Source of the DNA: Kudoa neothunni
Taxonomy: Eukaryota; Cnidaria
Reading direction: 5' to 3'
DNA length: 64,000 nt
NCBI GenBank assembly: GCA_964304625.1
Contig: OZ199838.1
Location: forward strand, 7,998,001 to 8,062,000
The notes beneath the pieces were generated by a model that was given only the letters and a program-made list of their open reading frames with translations, was not told the origin of the DNA and made no database searches. Position numbers and translations under genes: made by a program. Positions 1-12,345 of this stretch are shown here, piece by piece. Numbering within the stretch: position 1 is the first letter of the stretch; every line of letters starts with the position of its first letter.

Positions 1-869
1 AATTTTAAAACGCAACAGATTATGACCGAAGAATTCAACAAACAGCAAAAATAAAAAATTCTGCGTCTTTGGAATCAAAAATCTGCTTATATCGACCACA
101 ACCAAAAGTTACTTTTTGATGTGTGGTTTGTTGTTGTTCACATATATCATGCTAGACTTTTGTTTTTTAAGTTTTATGATAAGCGCATGAATTATTTCTA
201 CAAATAAATCATTACTGCCGAAATATTGTCGATTTAAACCCGTGCATTTCATTTTGTGTAAAAAATGATGCGGCTAACAAACAATGCTATTTTTTGTAAT
301 GAAGGAAATAAAAATTTAGTTAATTGTTAGTTTTTATTAGCTTAATATTATATAATAAAATAATTGATAATGATTCAAGCGCAGTCAGATGTCACTAACA
401 TTGATTTCTTCTGGGGTCGCTGGGTGCCCCACTTCAGCACGGGGATAATTTTTTTTCGCTGAGTACGGGGAAGGTTAAAGAATGATGTAGGTGCACATAA
501 TTAAAGATTTTAAGATTAAAATATAATTTTTTAGAATTGATTATTCACTAAATTTTATCCGAGTGTAAAAAGATACAAATATTTTACCAATAAATGATTA
601 AAACAAAAATTGCGAATTATTTTTCGGCCAAATAATCTTAATAATGTTTTTTTGTTATTATAATTTTATCAAAGGTATTATACCTATGCTAAAAAATAAA
701 GAAAATGCACAAAAATGGTACACGCGCACGCAATTTATGTGCGTATTATCGATTGCCTGCTGCGTTTAAAAATTTTAAAGATTTTAATATCTGAGACAAG
801 AATAATGATAAACCAGTTTTAATATTACATAAACCGTTGATATTTAAATGTGGAAGTATCTATTCGCAC
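1..869. other. AT-rich flank without a recognisable gene
   Basis: I see no coding exon, RNA gene or clear repeat in this stretch on either strand. It is AT-rich with scattered stops in all frames. A search for the missing 5' exons of KAE1 here was negative. Confidence 0.5.
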
Positions 870-3800
870 CAGGGTTGCCAGAATTGGTACGCTCGTACCA
901 AAATGGTACTTTTTCACCTTCAAGACAAAATTTTCAATCCCGTCGACGATATTCAGTTCCCGGTTAGGTATTAGTGATGAATGCAAAGTAGCGTTAATGG
1001 CTTATTTAAAAATGTATACTTTTTACGTTTATTTATTGTTATTTTAGCGTATAGATATAATATTATACGAATATATGCAAAATATGTCTTGGTATTGAAT
1101 TCGATGTTATTTTAAATATCCAATTTATCTCTTTAATGTTTGGTCTCATAAAGAAAAGAAAACAGCCAATTAAATTTCACAATATTATCATTTAACAAAA
1201 TTTTATAAACTTAAGCTTATTTTTTTCTTCACCCACATGTTGAATGAGTTTCTGACCACGAGAATGTTATCTATTTATTGTTTTAAATGAAACTTTCTTT
1301 GATTTCATGGTCAAATCGGCTTCATTCAATCCCAATGTATATTTAACCTTATACGTGGGAAATTAGCTCGTTTACTTCACGAAATTAATTCTTCTGCCTA
1401 AAAGTTTTATACTTTTTGGCCTTAAATGTTTTTTTAATTAAAAAATCTGGCTCGAAAGAGTTATTGAATTTAATTGTCGCTAAAAAAATTCCTGAAAATG
1501 TTAAATTTATACATTTATAACTAGAGGAATTGTTAATAAATTATATTGTTTAAAATTGCACCCATCATTGACACCCGGAAACATTTAAATGTTATGGAAA
1601 TGAAGTTGAAGAGGAAAACGATATCCGGAATGCGATAAGGATAAAATTTTATACACAGACACTTATTTTAACGTACAAATTCATTCTTAATAACGCGCGT
1701 TTTAGTAATTTACTACATAGTTTTTGCATTCAACAAGTTGAATTAATTTCTGTAACTTTTATTGTGTTATACATAATGTAATATTTGTTGGGTTAGTGAT
1801 TCTTGATGGCCTTTAATCAAAACGATAGCGACTGGGGAAACGAAAGTGATATAAGTAACACACCAATCAAGAAAATATATAAAGGTTATAAACGCAAGGT
1901 AAGAAGAGAATAGTCGGAAGATCGAAGATTTATCCAGTGGATTGATGTGAGCGAGGATAACAAAGAGGAAGTGTTCTGTAAAGTGTGTAAATGTGAAGTT
2001 TCGGGGAGTATTTCACAAATCGGAGAAGATATGTAGCAACCAAAAAGCATTTAAGAAATATGAGACAATCCACAAATAATATGTGAATAGATAGTTATAT
2101 GGAATTAAATAGTTCTATTGTATATGCTAGAAAAATAACTAAAGCAGAATTGAAATTTTGTGCCTTTGTTGCGGGAGACAATTCGCCGTTGGCCATCTTG
2201 GATCATTTGACTGGTTTAGTTGTCAATGTTTGTGAAGATTCTGTCATTTGCGGAGATATTAAATGTGCTGGAACGGAAGGAAAATGTGTTTTTCGTCATG
2301 TTATTGGGGAATATTACTTAAAAAACTTAATCTTAAAGTTACAAAAAACCAAATTTTCATTAATAATAGATGAAACCACATATATATCAACAACTAAACA
2401 ACTAGTTTAATAGCTCGATATTATGATGTCGATTGTAAAAAGATAATGGTCAAATATTTGGTCATGTTGGAGATAACGAATTGTGTTGGCAAAGGAATTT
2501 TTGAATCATTGATAAATTTTTTTAAGATTAATAAAATCTTCATTCACAATCTTATCGGATTTGCCAATGACAATGCAAATGTTATGATGGGTAACGAAAG
2601 TGGTGTCCAGAGTTGACTGAAACAAATAATTCCTTCGCTTTACGTGAAAGGTTGCAGTTGTCATTCAGTAAATTTATGTGCTTCTAAAGCTTATCATCAA
2701 CTTTCAAACGAGCTGAAAGATTTAGCTAGAAGTATTTACACATATATTTTGAATTGCCAAAAACATTTGAGTGAATACAAGGAATTTCAAAAGATAATGG
2801 ATATTTGTACTAGAAAGATATTACGCCCTTGTAGCACAAGATGGTTGCCACTTGAACAAGTCGTCGCTAGAATACTCGATCAATGGAAGGCACTTAAAAT
2901 GTTTTTTGCTACTGCAGTATCAGAAAATGGTTTTGAATCAGAAAAATTAATAAATCATAAACTCAATAAACCAATCAATCATGTATTTTGATTCTTAAAC
3001 TTTATACTCCCAATAATGAACAAACTTAATCTTGAATTCCAATCAGAAACTTTTCGAATACACAAGCTAAAAAATTCACTTAGTGTTACAGTAAAAGTCA
3101 TTCTCAGCTTATTTATGAAAAGAGAAATTATTAAAAATATGGATATTTAGATATTAATAACCCTTCAAATTATCTTCCATTAGATAGCGTTTGTCGCGGA
3201 TCCAAAATGACTTCCATTATAAATTCACAAGAATATCTCCAATATAAAATAAATACATTTAATTTTAATATTCTTTTAACAAATGAAATATTTGATCATT
3301 TTCTATACAATAATTCATTTAAATAACTTGGATTATTTGAGGAAATGGATCCAAGTAACGTAAATGAAGGTAGGCCAGAGTCTATCATACCCCCGGCAGC
3401 AAGATTCCCCAATCGTATATCGGATGAAGAGTACACCAATTTGGATATTGAATGGAGACAATTAACTCTCGAAGACTCAAATCTCGTTTCGTTAGAAGAT
3501 CCCGAAAATTTTTTGTACAACGTATCAGTAAAAATAATTGGCGATGTTCCTAAATATCCATTAATTTCAAAACTAATGATGAGCTTGCACTTATTACTTT
3601 ATTCTTCTGCTTTTAACGAAAGAATACTTTCCTAATTGAACATAATCAAAATTAAAAATAGATCATTATTGAAGACGGAAACATTAAACAGCTTGGTTTA
3701 TTCGAAAACTTTATTTTATAATACAGATTGTACAAAATAGAACCCGCCTGAAAATTTAATAGCAGCATTCATAGAGACAAACCTTTATGAAGATAACTGT

Positions 3801-3963
3801 AATGAAACAATTTCATTTTAGATAGATTAAAAAACATTTGAAATAACTACGTTTTTCCTCCTTAATCTTTTTTTGTGCAGATTAACTGTTGATACATTTT
3901 ACTTGATTTTGGTGTTTTTCAAAAATTTTGGGTACTTTTTTTGCTAATCTTCCGGCAACCTTG
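870..3963 (+). mobile_element. Old hAT-superfamily DNA transposon
   Basis: The left end reads CAGGGTTGCCAGAA (870-883). The right end (about 3949-3963) is an imperfect inverted copy, TTCCGGCAACCTTG. CAGGGTTGCC is a typical hAT terminus. Between them lies a hAT transposase pseudogene in the same orientation. I could not match an 8-bp target duplication, which fits an old insertion. Confidence 0.7.
1806..3760 (+). pseudogene. hAT transposase pseudogene (SCAND3-like group)
   Basis: A chain of pieces in several frames follows the family order. It begins with an ATG at 1806 and an early in-frame stop at 1911, followed by a zinc-binding segment with a CKVCKC motif. The catalytic core has LIIDETTYIS (first Asp, near 2365) and NDNANVMMG (second Asp, near 2570). 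Then come the conserved CHSVNLCASKAYHQL block (from 2656), the RWLPLEQVV block (near 2845), and a C-terminal piece ending in a LLKTETLNSL motif near 3690. At least three frame breaks and several stops make it non-functional. The order and motifs are those of hAT transposases; assignment to a named subgroup is an inference. Confidence 0.75.
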
Positions 3964-4031
3964 GTGAAAATAGACACCTGAAATGTAGGATACTAAAATT
4001 TTTTGGAGAAATCCATTTGAAAAATATGATT

Positions 4032-5120
4032 GGCTAAAGTTTACCACATCCCCAGCAGTCGGATTTTTTCGTTTCCGAGGGTCAACGAAGAGCTGCGCAA
4101 AACATAAAGACCGTAAACTGTACATTTTAATTTTCAAAGTTATAAACTAATTTTATTAAATTTATTAATTCAGAAAATATTTTATTTTTGTGCTTTATCT
4201 TAAAACAACACTCAGAAATATAGGATGAAATCATCTCTTTTTTCTTGTTTGTTATACTCCTATACTTACGTTTAAAAGCTCCCCACAAACTTTCAATTCT
4301 GTTAGTATGAACACCAGTGGCACTCACAAATTCATACTTATGAATCACTACGTCATGCTGATAACCAATATTTTCTAAGTTTTCGTAGCTTGGCCATCCA
4401 TTAGTGTGTATTATTGAACCTTGATTAACATATTGAAGAATAATCCCTTCTAATGTCGGCTGATCTCTAATTTCAGTTTGAACCATGAAAACCTCTCCAT
4501 TTTCGTCGACACCTCAAACAATCCATACACCCTGAGTTTGCGAGATCCTTCCAACATGAAACTTTCTTTTGCAATTTTGACTTTAGTCAATTTGCATTTT
4601 TATTCCGGGGCCGCCTATTTTAGTGGGGTTCATGATATAATAACTCAGACATAAGTCCCGCATGAAATTTTTCCAGTCGCATGCCGTCCTAGTAGACTCT
4701 AATCTGCATTCTTTCATGAGGATACGTTGGCTCTGCATCTCGTTGCACCAGAGATATATAATTTTTAAAATTTGATATAATGAGAGTTTCGATTGGTAAA
4801 AGAAAATATTATATCTAATGGATAGTTCTTTTAGGCAACCATGATTATGACATCTGAAATTGTATCCATCTGGATATCGTGGTCGAATCGCCACAACCAT
4901 TCTACATCCACAAATGCATACTCTTTAGGCAAAAGTCCAATTTCAATTAAAAATTTCAACAGTTCATTCTTCCTATCTTTGAAATATGTTATTTCTTCAA
5001 AGTTTAGTTCATCTAAATTATTAGTTGAATAAACAACGGGAAGCATTCGTGGTTTTTTGGGAGTCGTGTGACCTCGGAAGCGAAAACCCCCGACTGTTGG
5101 GGATGTTGTAAACTTTAACC
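4032..5120 (-). mobile_element. Merlin DNA transposon, lineage A
   Basis: Inverted ends start GGCTAAAGTTTACCACATCC at 4032 and are mirrored, with mismatches, at the right end finishing CTTTAACC at 5120. The similarity runs about 50 bp inward. Flanking bases 4024-4031 (ATATGATT) and 5121-5128 (ATATTATT) match at 7 of 8 positions, the 8-bp duplication expected of Merlin elements. The whole element is 1089 bp and carries one transposase pseudogene on the minus strand. Confidence 0.85.
4127..5046 (-). pseudogene. Merlin (ISXO2-like DDE) transposase, broken
   Basis: Read leftwards, it opens at 5046 with an N-terminal part. It then shifts frame near 4890 into a zinc-ribbon segment (FRCHNHGC), followed by the family block TACDWKNFMRDLC and IGGPG. 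The first catalytic Asp lies in IKMQID near 4590 and is followed directly by an in-frame stop where the family has Glu. A second in-frame stop follows near 4515. The rest is intact: IIHTNGWPSY (Asn where the second Asp of the family sits) and NRIESLWGAFK (Glu). ISXO2-like transposases cut and paste DNA. With a frameshift, two stops and a changed catalytic residue, this copy is dead. Confidence 0.8.
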
Positions 5121-5216
5121 ATATTATTTAATAATGATAAACATCGATTACTTCGAAAATCTCCTAAACCTTATTCGGCCTGTTTCAACAATACCCCTTA
5201 TTTTTTGATTCCGGAT

Positions 5217-5786
5217 CAAGTTTAAAATACGCCCCCAAATCCGTATAATGCAGTGTATCATGTCAAATTAGCGCGATAACAATTATTCTGCGCGTAAAAG
5301 TATATGCACAACATATATTAATTAACAAATAATAATATAACTAAATTAAATGTAATAAACGGGTTTTAATTCATCTAAAACCCCAGACCACAAATCTTCC
5401 TCGTGTTTACTCCTCCATTGAAATTCACCAAGAAATTCGTTGATTCCAACTTCATCAAATTCATTTACCGATGAGGTCAGATTTCTTGGCGATATTTTAT
5501 ATTTAATGACATTCCACGTCCTCTCAATTGTATTTGTATATGCTCCCGTAATTGAATCCACATATTCTATTTTATTAACCTGTAAATGCCCATAAACTCA
5601 TGGAATTAATTATAACTGGAAGAACAATCTATAAAGATCGTAGGTCTTTCTTAAATGTAAGTTTTATTGATGAAAATAACGACGAGTTTTCTACTACCAT
5701 ATACAGAGGATTATAGTCGACCGATTATAATCTCCACTACGCAGTATTGGATTTGGGGGGGGGGGGGGGCGTACGTTAAACTTTCG
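5217..5786 (-). mobile_element. Merlin DNA transposon, lineage B, internally deleted copy
   Basis: Inverted ends share AGTTTAA...TACGCCCCC...AAATCC (left about 5220-5245, right about 5745-5783). The right end has a long G run (5755-5769). Only the C-terminal third of a transposase remains (5346-5561, minus), with NTIERTWNVIKYKISPRN holding the catalytic Glu. It matches the fuller lineage B copies at 57 kb and 61 kb. The N-terminal and central coding parts are missing, so this is a non-autonomous relic. Exact ends are uncertain by a few bases. Confidence 0.7.
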
Positions 5787-7708
5787 CCTTTTGATGAATA
5801 GCCTCACACTCCTTTTTTTTAATGTCTTATGCAATTAGTTGTAAGTTAAGAAACTGCCCTTATTATAATGGACTAATCTCACGATTAATTTCCACACTCT
5901 CTTATTGGCCACAAAATGTGAAGATATATAATGTTTCATTCAGTATGGTAATGATAGGAGTCAGCTCAGCAAACAAAGATAGTGAGTGATGCTGCAACAT
6001 TGACTTTCCACTAGATATCGTTTGTGATCATATCCGATAACTCTCTCTATGGTTGAATATACGTAGACTTAAGGATGATAAATAATCAAAACCCAAGCCA
6101 AAATCATGCTCGCACGTGCGCCATAATTTTACGTTATTGGCCGCCGCCAACGCACGTAGAAACTGTAACAATCGCAATAAAGTTAAACTATATACTTATA
6201 ATTAAACTTATCAAATGATGGAGTTCTTTAATATAGATTATATTACTTTTTAATTGATAGTTAAGTTGTCCAATTTTAGAATATTACGTGTTTGGGTTAG
6301 TTTTTTTAAAGATAAAATAACTTTTTATTTTGATGCATTTTTTTTTGAATATTTAAAATTCCATTCATTGGATAAAGGGATAAATAATTCTTCTATTACA
6401 TTATCAAATTTTGTTTCGCATATACTATTTTTGAGAGACTAAATTATAATTTAAATGTCCACCTTTTCAATATTACAAACCTTTATTTTAATATCTTCAA
6501 GTTTGATGGAAAATGTAATTCAGAAATTTCTCCCTCCGCATGACATGATAAAAATTTGGTTGTTACAATTTAAAATGATTTTATGCATTCGTGAAGACAG
6601 ATAAATGCTGAAAAGTATTCGTTTCAATTTGTTTTCAAAATTTTGCGTTATGTTTAAGTGACTATTTTAGATGTTTACGGTAAATTAACTAAACATAATT
6701 GATTTATTTATTATTCAGTCAATAGCATTAGGTTTTACAGCGCTCACGCAATTAAAAAAAATGATTTCGCAGTATTTGAGAGGGCTAGACTTGAATGATT
6801 TAACGAGTTCCTGGGATTAGTTGATGTATTCTTCGGTAATATAACAACATTTTCGCTTTATCGGGCTGAATAAATATTTTCCGCTTTATCTTAACTTTAG
6901 GATTTCTTGGTGACCTTTCATTTCCCTAAACAACTAAGCTTTATAATTCCAAAACTATTCAATAGATAGATATGGTATTTTAATGCATCAGCGGGAACTT
7001 GAATAATCCCTCTGAAAATAATTTGTTGAGTATTTATTTTTCTTTCCCATCTGACTCAAATCGGTGCTTTAACTTTTTTATTAATGCCCAAATTTTAAAT
7101 ACTTCTGTGAGCTTATTATGTTGACCAGAGGGAAAAATTGTTATAATGTTGGAATAATTGATCTTATCTATTTTATACAGTATTGAGTTTAATCTTGACA
7201 TAATGCTTAATAATTTTTTTGAATTTACCATTTAATCTACTCGATATTTTTTTAAATTTATTTTTGTTTTCAGTTTAACAGATACGATGATAGATATTTT
7301 GGCGCCAGCTGCTTTCGGACACACCATAATAAGAAAAAATAAATAAACGTTAAGCATAACCTAAATTCGCTTTTATCATGTAAAATTCAAAAAGAGTTAA
7401 TGAAAAGTAAGTTCTTCCAACATTAATTTTAATAATTAATCTGTGTAATTGGACGACGTGTATATTAAAGAATTGAAAATATAATTATTTAAAATTTTAT
7501 TGACATATTACACAGGGTTCATAAGTCACTGTATGTAAACTCTGAATTTAATGCATAAAAATACAAAACACATTAAATACGTATAAATTCTTCAAATTGT
7601 TACCGATTACCGTTTGGCATGTATCGAGCTATAGTAAATAATGTCTAGTTAATAGTCGTTGGTTATTTGATTGTAACAATTTTTATTTTATTAGTAATTT
7701 GATAATAG
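5787..7708. other. Stretch upstream of the KAE1 exons, no recognisable gene
   Basis: I read all frames here looking for the N-terminal half of KAE1 (motifs such as GFEGSANK, KGPGMG, NHCIGHIE, VSGGNTQ) and found none. The stretch is AT-rich, has no inverted ends that I can pair, and offers no protein similarity I recognise. It may be a long intron, an insertion of unknown type, or simple intergenic DNA. Confidence 0.45.
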
Positions 7709-8427
7709 GGGTCGTCGTTTTGTTCCATTGCCTTACGTCGTAAAAGGAATGGATGTTTCTTTCTCAGGCATCCTTTCTTTTCTTGAAGTAATTGTTTGAT
7801 CGATGGAATCATTTCTTAATAATTAATTGAAGTTAAAATATTCCTATCTTGTAAGCGAAGAGGGTGGTAACTATTCACACGAAGATATTTGTTATTCACT
7901 ACAAGAAGTTGTTTTTGCGATGCTAATCGAAATTACTGGTATTTGATGCCTATATCTTCCAATAGAAGCTATTGATTTCTAGAGAGAGCCATGTCAAACA
8001 CGCAGGGCAATGAAGTTCTTATTGTTGGTGGTGTGGGGTGTATGTTCAGATAGAAATGAAATATTTTTTATTGAATCTATTAGGTAACGAACGATTACAG
8101 GAAATGATGAGTATTATTACTGCAGTTTTAAACGCTTTTATATACAATTATAGAAACTATGGCCATTGAGAGAAATGCTACGTTATACGCTACTGACGAA
8201 AGGTAAATAGTGGCTAGCATTTAACTAGTCTAACCTAATTTCAAGATATTGCATTGACAATGGAATAATGATTGCGTATACTGGATTCCTGATGTATCAA
8301 AGTGGATTATCTACGTCTTTAGACTCATCAAGGGTTACTCAAAGGTAATAATTCAGTACATTATGTATTTATTACTGGCCCATTTAGATTCAGAACAGAC
8401 ACTGTTGATATTAAATGGCGGGATTGA
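7709..8427 (+). CDS. OSGEP: KAE1/OSGEP, tRNA N6-adenosine threonylcarbamoyltransferase, last seven exons
   Basis: KAE1 is the catalytic subunit of the KEOPS complex, which makes the t6A modification of ANN-decoding tRNAs. Seven exons (7709-7787, 7833-7938, 7983-8039, 8084-8110, 8154-8202, 8246-8344, 8388-8427) join in frame over GT/AG introns of 43-45 nt. They encode about 151 residues that follow the family closely: [64 protein letters not shown] and the C-terminal [10 protein letters not shown] before the stop at 8425-8427. The ASKHA nucleotide-binding Asp in TDERYCIDNG is present. The family is about 335 residues, so the first half is missing from the window to the left. No stop or frameshift is seen in the part present. 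Confidence 0.92.
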
Positions 8428-8950
8428 TTCTAGTTTACGTAGGCTAGCTACAACTCGCGTGCAATTTAGTCATGTTAGAAACAGATTTACGTTTATAACT
8501 TATGAATATGAATTTATTATTCGTACCATGATTCTAAAAAGATAATTTTTTTTATTTGTGTTCCAACTTTTTTGTGCCTTCAACAAACAAATTAAAACAT
8601 GATGATCACGCCTAGCAATGTGAGTCTCCTTAGATTTTCAATCATTCAGCTCCTTAAGATTCTAGATAAAAATTATTGCATTATAACTAACTTGGATCCT
8701 TATAAAGGAAGGATGCAGTGATTTCAAGCTTATCTCAATGGTATAATAGAATTTATTACGATCTAAAGCTAGATTATCCTTTAACACTAAACACAGTTGG
8801 TTACAAATAGTAGTTATTTGTGAAAATAAATTTATTAAAAAAAGGATAATTATGACAGAATTTTGGAAGAAACTGAACTTTATAGTTAAATCCTCGTATT
8901 TAATTCTGGAAACGCGCTCAAAACATTCGATCAACCATCATGCCATAGAG
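8428..8950. other. Intergenic, nothing recognised
   Basis: Downstream of KAE1 there is AT-rich sequence with no exon or repeat that I can identify before the hAT end at 8951. Confidence 0.5.
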
Positions 8951-11232
8951 CAGGGGTTCTCGACCAGTGGTAGATTTACCCCCTGGGGGTAAATTATGTG
9001 GCATACAAATTGGATTCTAAAAATTTTAGCATAATGCTATTTGTTACATACCTGAGGCTGCCTAAGGAGTTATATTATTTAGTGGCATTGAACCCAACTA
9101 AGATTTTCACAGAAATGCTTAAAATATTTGTAGGAACAAGTATTTAACAACTTTATATAAAACTGTCTGCTCCCATATTTTAGAATGTCTAAGAGACGTT
9201 CATACCTCGATTCGTATGTAAAGTATGGGTTTGATTTCATTACTGTGGATGGAGTGGAAAAACCCCTATGCTCGTTGTGTTTAAAAATCCTTGGAAATGG
9301 ATCGATGAAACCACTGACACTCAAACAACGTTTACAATCTTTACACCCTACCCATGCTTCTGATGACCAAATATAGTGCTTGAGGTACATTGGCAAAATT
9401 TGATTTCGTACAGGAGAAGAAACCAATCCTTACAGATTTTTACCTTGTAGCGCAGCGAATAGCAAAGGCAAAAAAACCTTATGACATTGTCGAAAGGTTC
9501 ATTAAACCTTGTGTTCTAGACATGTTCGAATTTATATGTAGAAAAGAAGCAAAACAGAAAATTCGAGTTGTTTCACTCTCAAACGACACCATTAATAGAC
9601 GTATAACTGAAATATCTCAAGATATTTGTGAACAAGTAATTGATCAGATTAAATCCAGCCCAACAAGAATTTCTTTGCAACTGGATGAGTCCTGTAATAC
9701 AGCCAATTTTTCGCAACTTCTTGTTTTTGTTCGATACGTTGGTGGAAAGTTGTTAAAAAATGAATTTTTCTTTTGTGAGTATCTGAAAAAACACCAAAGC
9801 TGTTGATATAATGGAAGAAATATATGATTTTTTCCAAAGATATGGTTTATCGTGGGGAATGGTTGGTTCAATCTATACAGACGGAGCTCGAGCTATGATG
9901 AGGGTGAAGTCGGGCTTCACTGCACCTGTAAAACAAAAAGTGTCTCATGTAATGTAAGAACAACCCATTGTGTTTTTCATAGGCATGCTTTGGTCTTAAA
10001 AACTCTCCCGGATGAATTAAAAATTGTCATGCAGAAAGTTGATGTTATAAACTTCATCAGAGCCAGATAATTGAATCATCGTTTGTTTAAATTTTTTTGT
10101 GAAGAAATGGGATCTGAACATTCTGTTCCATTACTTCATATTGAAGTGAGGTGGCTCTCTCGTGGATTGGCTTCGAAACGCGTGTTTGAGCTTCGCACTG
10201 AAGTGGAGATTTTCCTTCATAACCAGAATTCAATGCTTGACGAGAATTTTTCTGACCCTATTTTCATTTCTTATTTAGCATATTTATCAGATATATTCAG
10301 TCATCTCAACCAACTCAACAAAAAACTCCAAGGAACAGGTGTGACTTGTTGAAGCGCGCGAGAGAATTATTGCTTTCCTGGCAAATTTAGATTTGTGGAC
10401 ACAAAGAGTCCATCAAAAAAATTTTACAAATTTTCCAACCTTGGAGGAGTTCAATGAAAGACCCGATTTATCATCTGCAACAAATGAAAATATTGCAGCG
10501 CATTTGAAAATCTTAAGGAATCAGTTTACTGATTATTTTTCTGAGGACATGATTCCAACGGAGAGACGGATTTTAAATCCTTTTGCTTTTCGGCTATCAG
10601 AAATGAATGATAATGATCTAGAAAAGGATGAATTGATTAATCTTCAATCGTCTGCTACTTTTGAGGAGGGATTTGAAAAGGGTGGTGTTAATTTTTGGGT
10701 AAAGCTTGGAGATTCATTTCCCCTCCTCATTCAGCGTGCCTACCGAGTCATTATTCCATTTATATCCACTTACATATGTGAAACTGGATTCTCAACGTTA
10801 GTACAAATAAAGTCAAAAGTCAGGGACCGTTTGAACATCACCGATGATATGAGAGTAGCATTGCCATCCACAGCTTCACGAATAAGCAAACTAGTTGATT
10901 CAAAGAATCAGCAATATTCTCACTAACAATCTTCTTGACTATTATTAAAGTTTTTTTATATTTTTTAAAATATGTTACTAAGTAAAATACTCATTTCAAA
11001 ACTCGTTTTTATGTGACTGGATGCGCAAATCAACTGATTCACTTTTTTTGAAATCGTGTAAATATATTTAAAACAAATAAGAATTGTTCCTAAAATTTCT
11101 TTATTAAAATCATTAAGATGCGTTTTCCCCGCAATGTATTGTTTAGCTAAACCAATACAAAACCTTAAAGTAGGTAAACATTTTGTTTCCAAATTAAGGG
11201 GGTAAATTTTAAAAAACGGTGGAGAAGCCCTG
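8951..11232 (+). mobile_element. hAT DNA transposon with BED-finger transposase
   Basis: The left end CAGGGGTTCTCGACC (8951) and right end GGTGGAGAAGCCCTG (ends 11232) are inverted copies, with a shared inner block around AAATTTACCCCC. Flanks 8943-8950 (CCATAGAG) and 11233-11240 (TCACAGAG) match at 6 of 8 positions, a decayed 8-bp hAT duplication. The 2282-bp element holds one plus-strand transposase pseudogene. Confidence 0.85.
9185..10926 (+). pseudogene. hAT transposase, ZBED5-like, broken
   Basis: An N-terminal BED-type zinc finger is visible (KYGFDFITVDGVEKPLCSLC near 9220, then HPTHA near 9350). The RNase-H-like core follows, with LQLDES (first Asp, near 9680), YTDGARAMM (second Asp, near 9880), the RWLSRGLASKRVF block (near 10150) and ICETGFSTL (Glu, near 10780). 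The family order and all three catalytic residues can be seen, but the reading frame changes at least five times, so no full product is made from this sequence as written. Similar host-domesticated proteins exist in vertebrates, but the inverted ends and breaks show this one is a transposon relic. Confidence 0.85.
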
Positions 11233-12345
11233 TCACAGAGAATAGCTGTCGTAAAAATTTTATTATTTGGCCAATGTGGGTTTTCATTTCTCTGTGAAAA
11301 TATAATCGAATTACCCTGTCTTTAATGTGCCTAAAATTTTAATCATCATTGAATCTTATTATAGAAACAGCTACAGTACTATTGATCACATAAATGAAAT
11401 ATACTAAGTAATAAATTTAGCCTAGCGATAATATTCTACTGAGGTGCCCTATGTGAGATAAACTTGCATGGAAAATTTACGTGAAAATGAATTACCAGAA
11501 AAATTGCCGTTCTTACAATCGGGCAGGGAAGTAACGACTAAACCCTATAAAATAATAGTGCCTTCATTGGCATTTCAGTTGAACAGAATACCAACATATT
11601 TCAATCCATAACTAAAATTTTTGAGACAAAATTAAATTTATTGTGAGACAATATTATATTTGTTAGCAAAGTGCACATGCTTGATCCCTAACGATTAATA
11701 CTTTATTTTAAGTATAGTATAATTAATTATACTTAAAGCGGATTCTGCTTATTCCACTGAAACCAAACAGTTTTAAATGTTCTCATAAAAAACGAGTAAG
11801 GGACGCACACCAATACATTGAAATTATCTCAAGTTATGCTCTAGGTCACGTTGTCGGAGAAGATGGGGGATAATCGGAGGCCTTCTGTGGTCGCTATTGT
11901 TACTAAGGCTTGATTCTCTTTTCACAGTTAGTTTAGTTTGATATTTAATTCATTCGGAAATTAAAAAAAAATATTAAGCATTAATATTTATGTGTTTTGT
12001 TTTAAATGGCATAATTCTGTTTGAACAAAAGTGGATGCATAGGATTAATAATAATCGCTTTAATTATCTTTGTTAAGTTTTGTGAAACGCAAAAACGTAG
12101 TATTCATTGCGTTTTTAGTGTTTCTGTCAATAGAAGTAGATATTATATATAATTAAAATTGAATGAAACCTATAACCACATTAGTAACTTCATTAATCCG
12201 CTGGAATTATTTATTGTAAACCCGGTGATTTAACACGTAAGCAAGCACTAGGCAATATTAACAAAAGGCTACTAGAAGAATTGAATTAGGTCTGCGTTGA
12301 ATTTAATACTAATTTCGATTTAAGAATATATTAACAAGTTTTAAA
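11233..12345. other. Intergenic, nothing recognised
   Basis: No exon, RNA or repeat stands out on either strand. The stretch probably contains the promoter of the carrier gene that starts at 12346, but I cannot point to a specific element. Confidence 0.5.

Noticed and set aside
850-1047. Open frame of 65 codons at the left hAT end
   Set aside because: It overlaps the terminal repeat of the hAT element and has no recognisable motif or gene-like composition.
8951-11232. Host-domesticated ZBED gene
   Set aside because: Inverted ends, an 8-bp flanking duplication and multiple frame breaks show a transposon relic.
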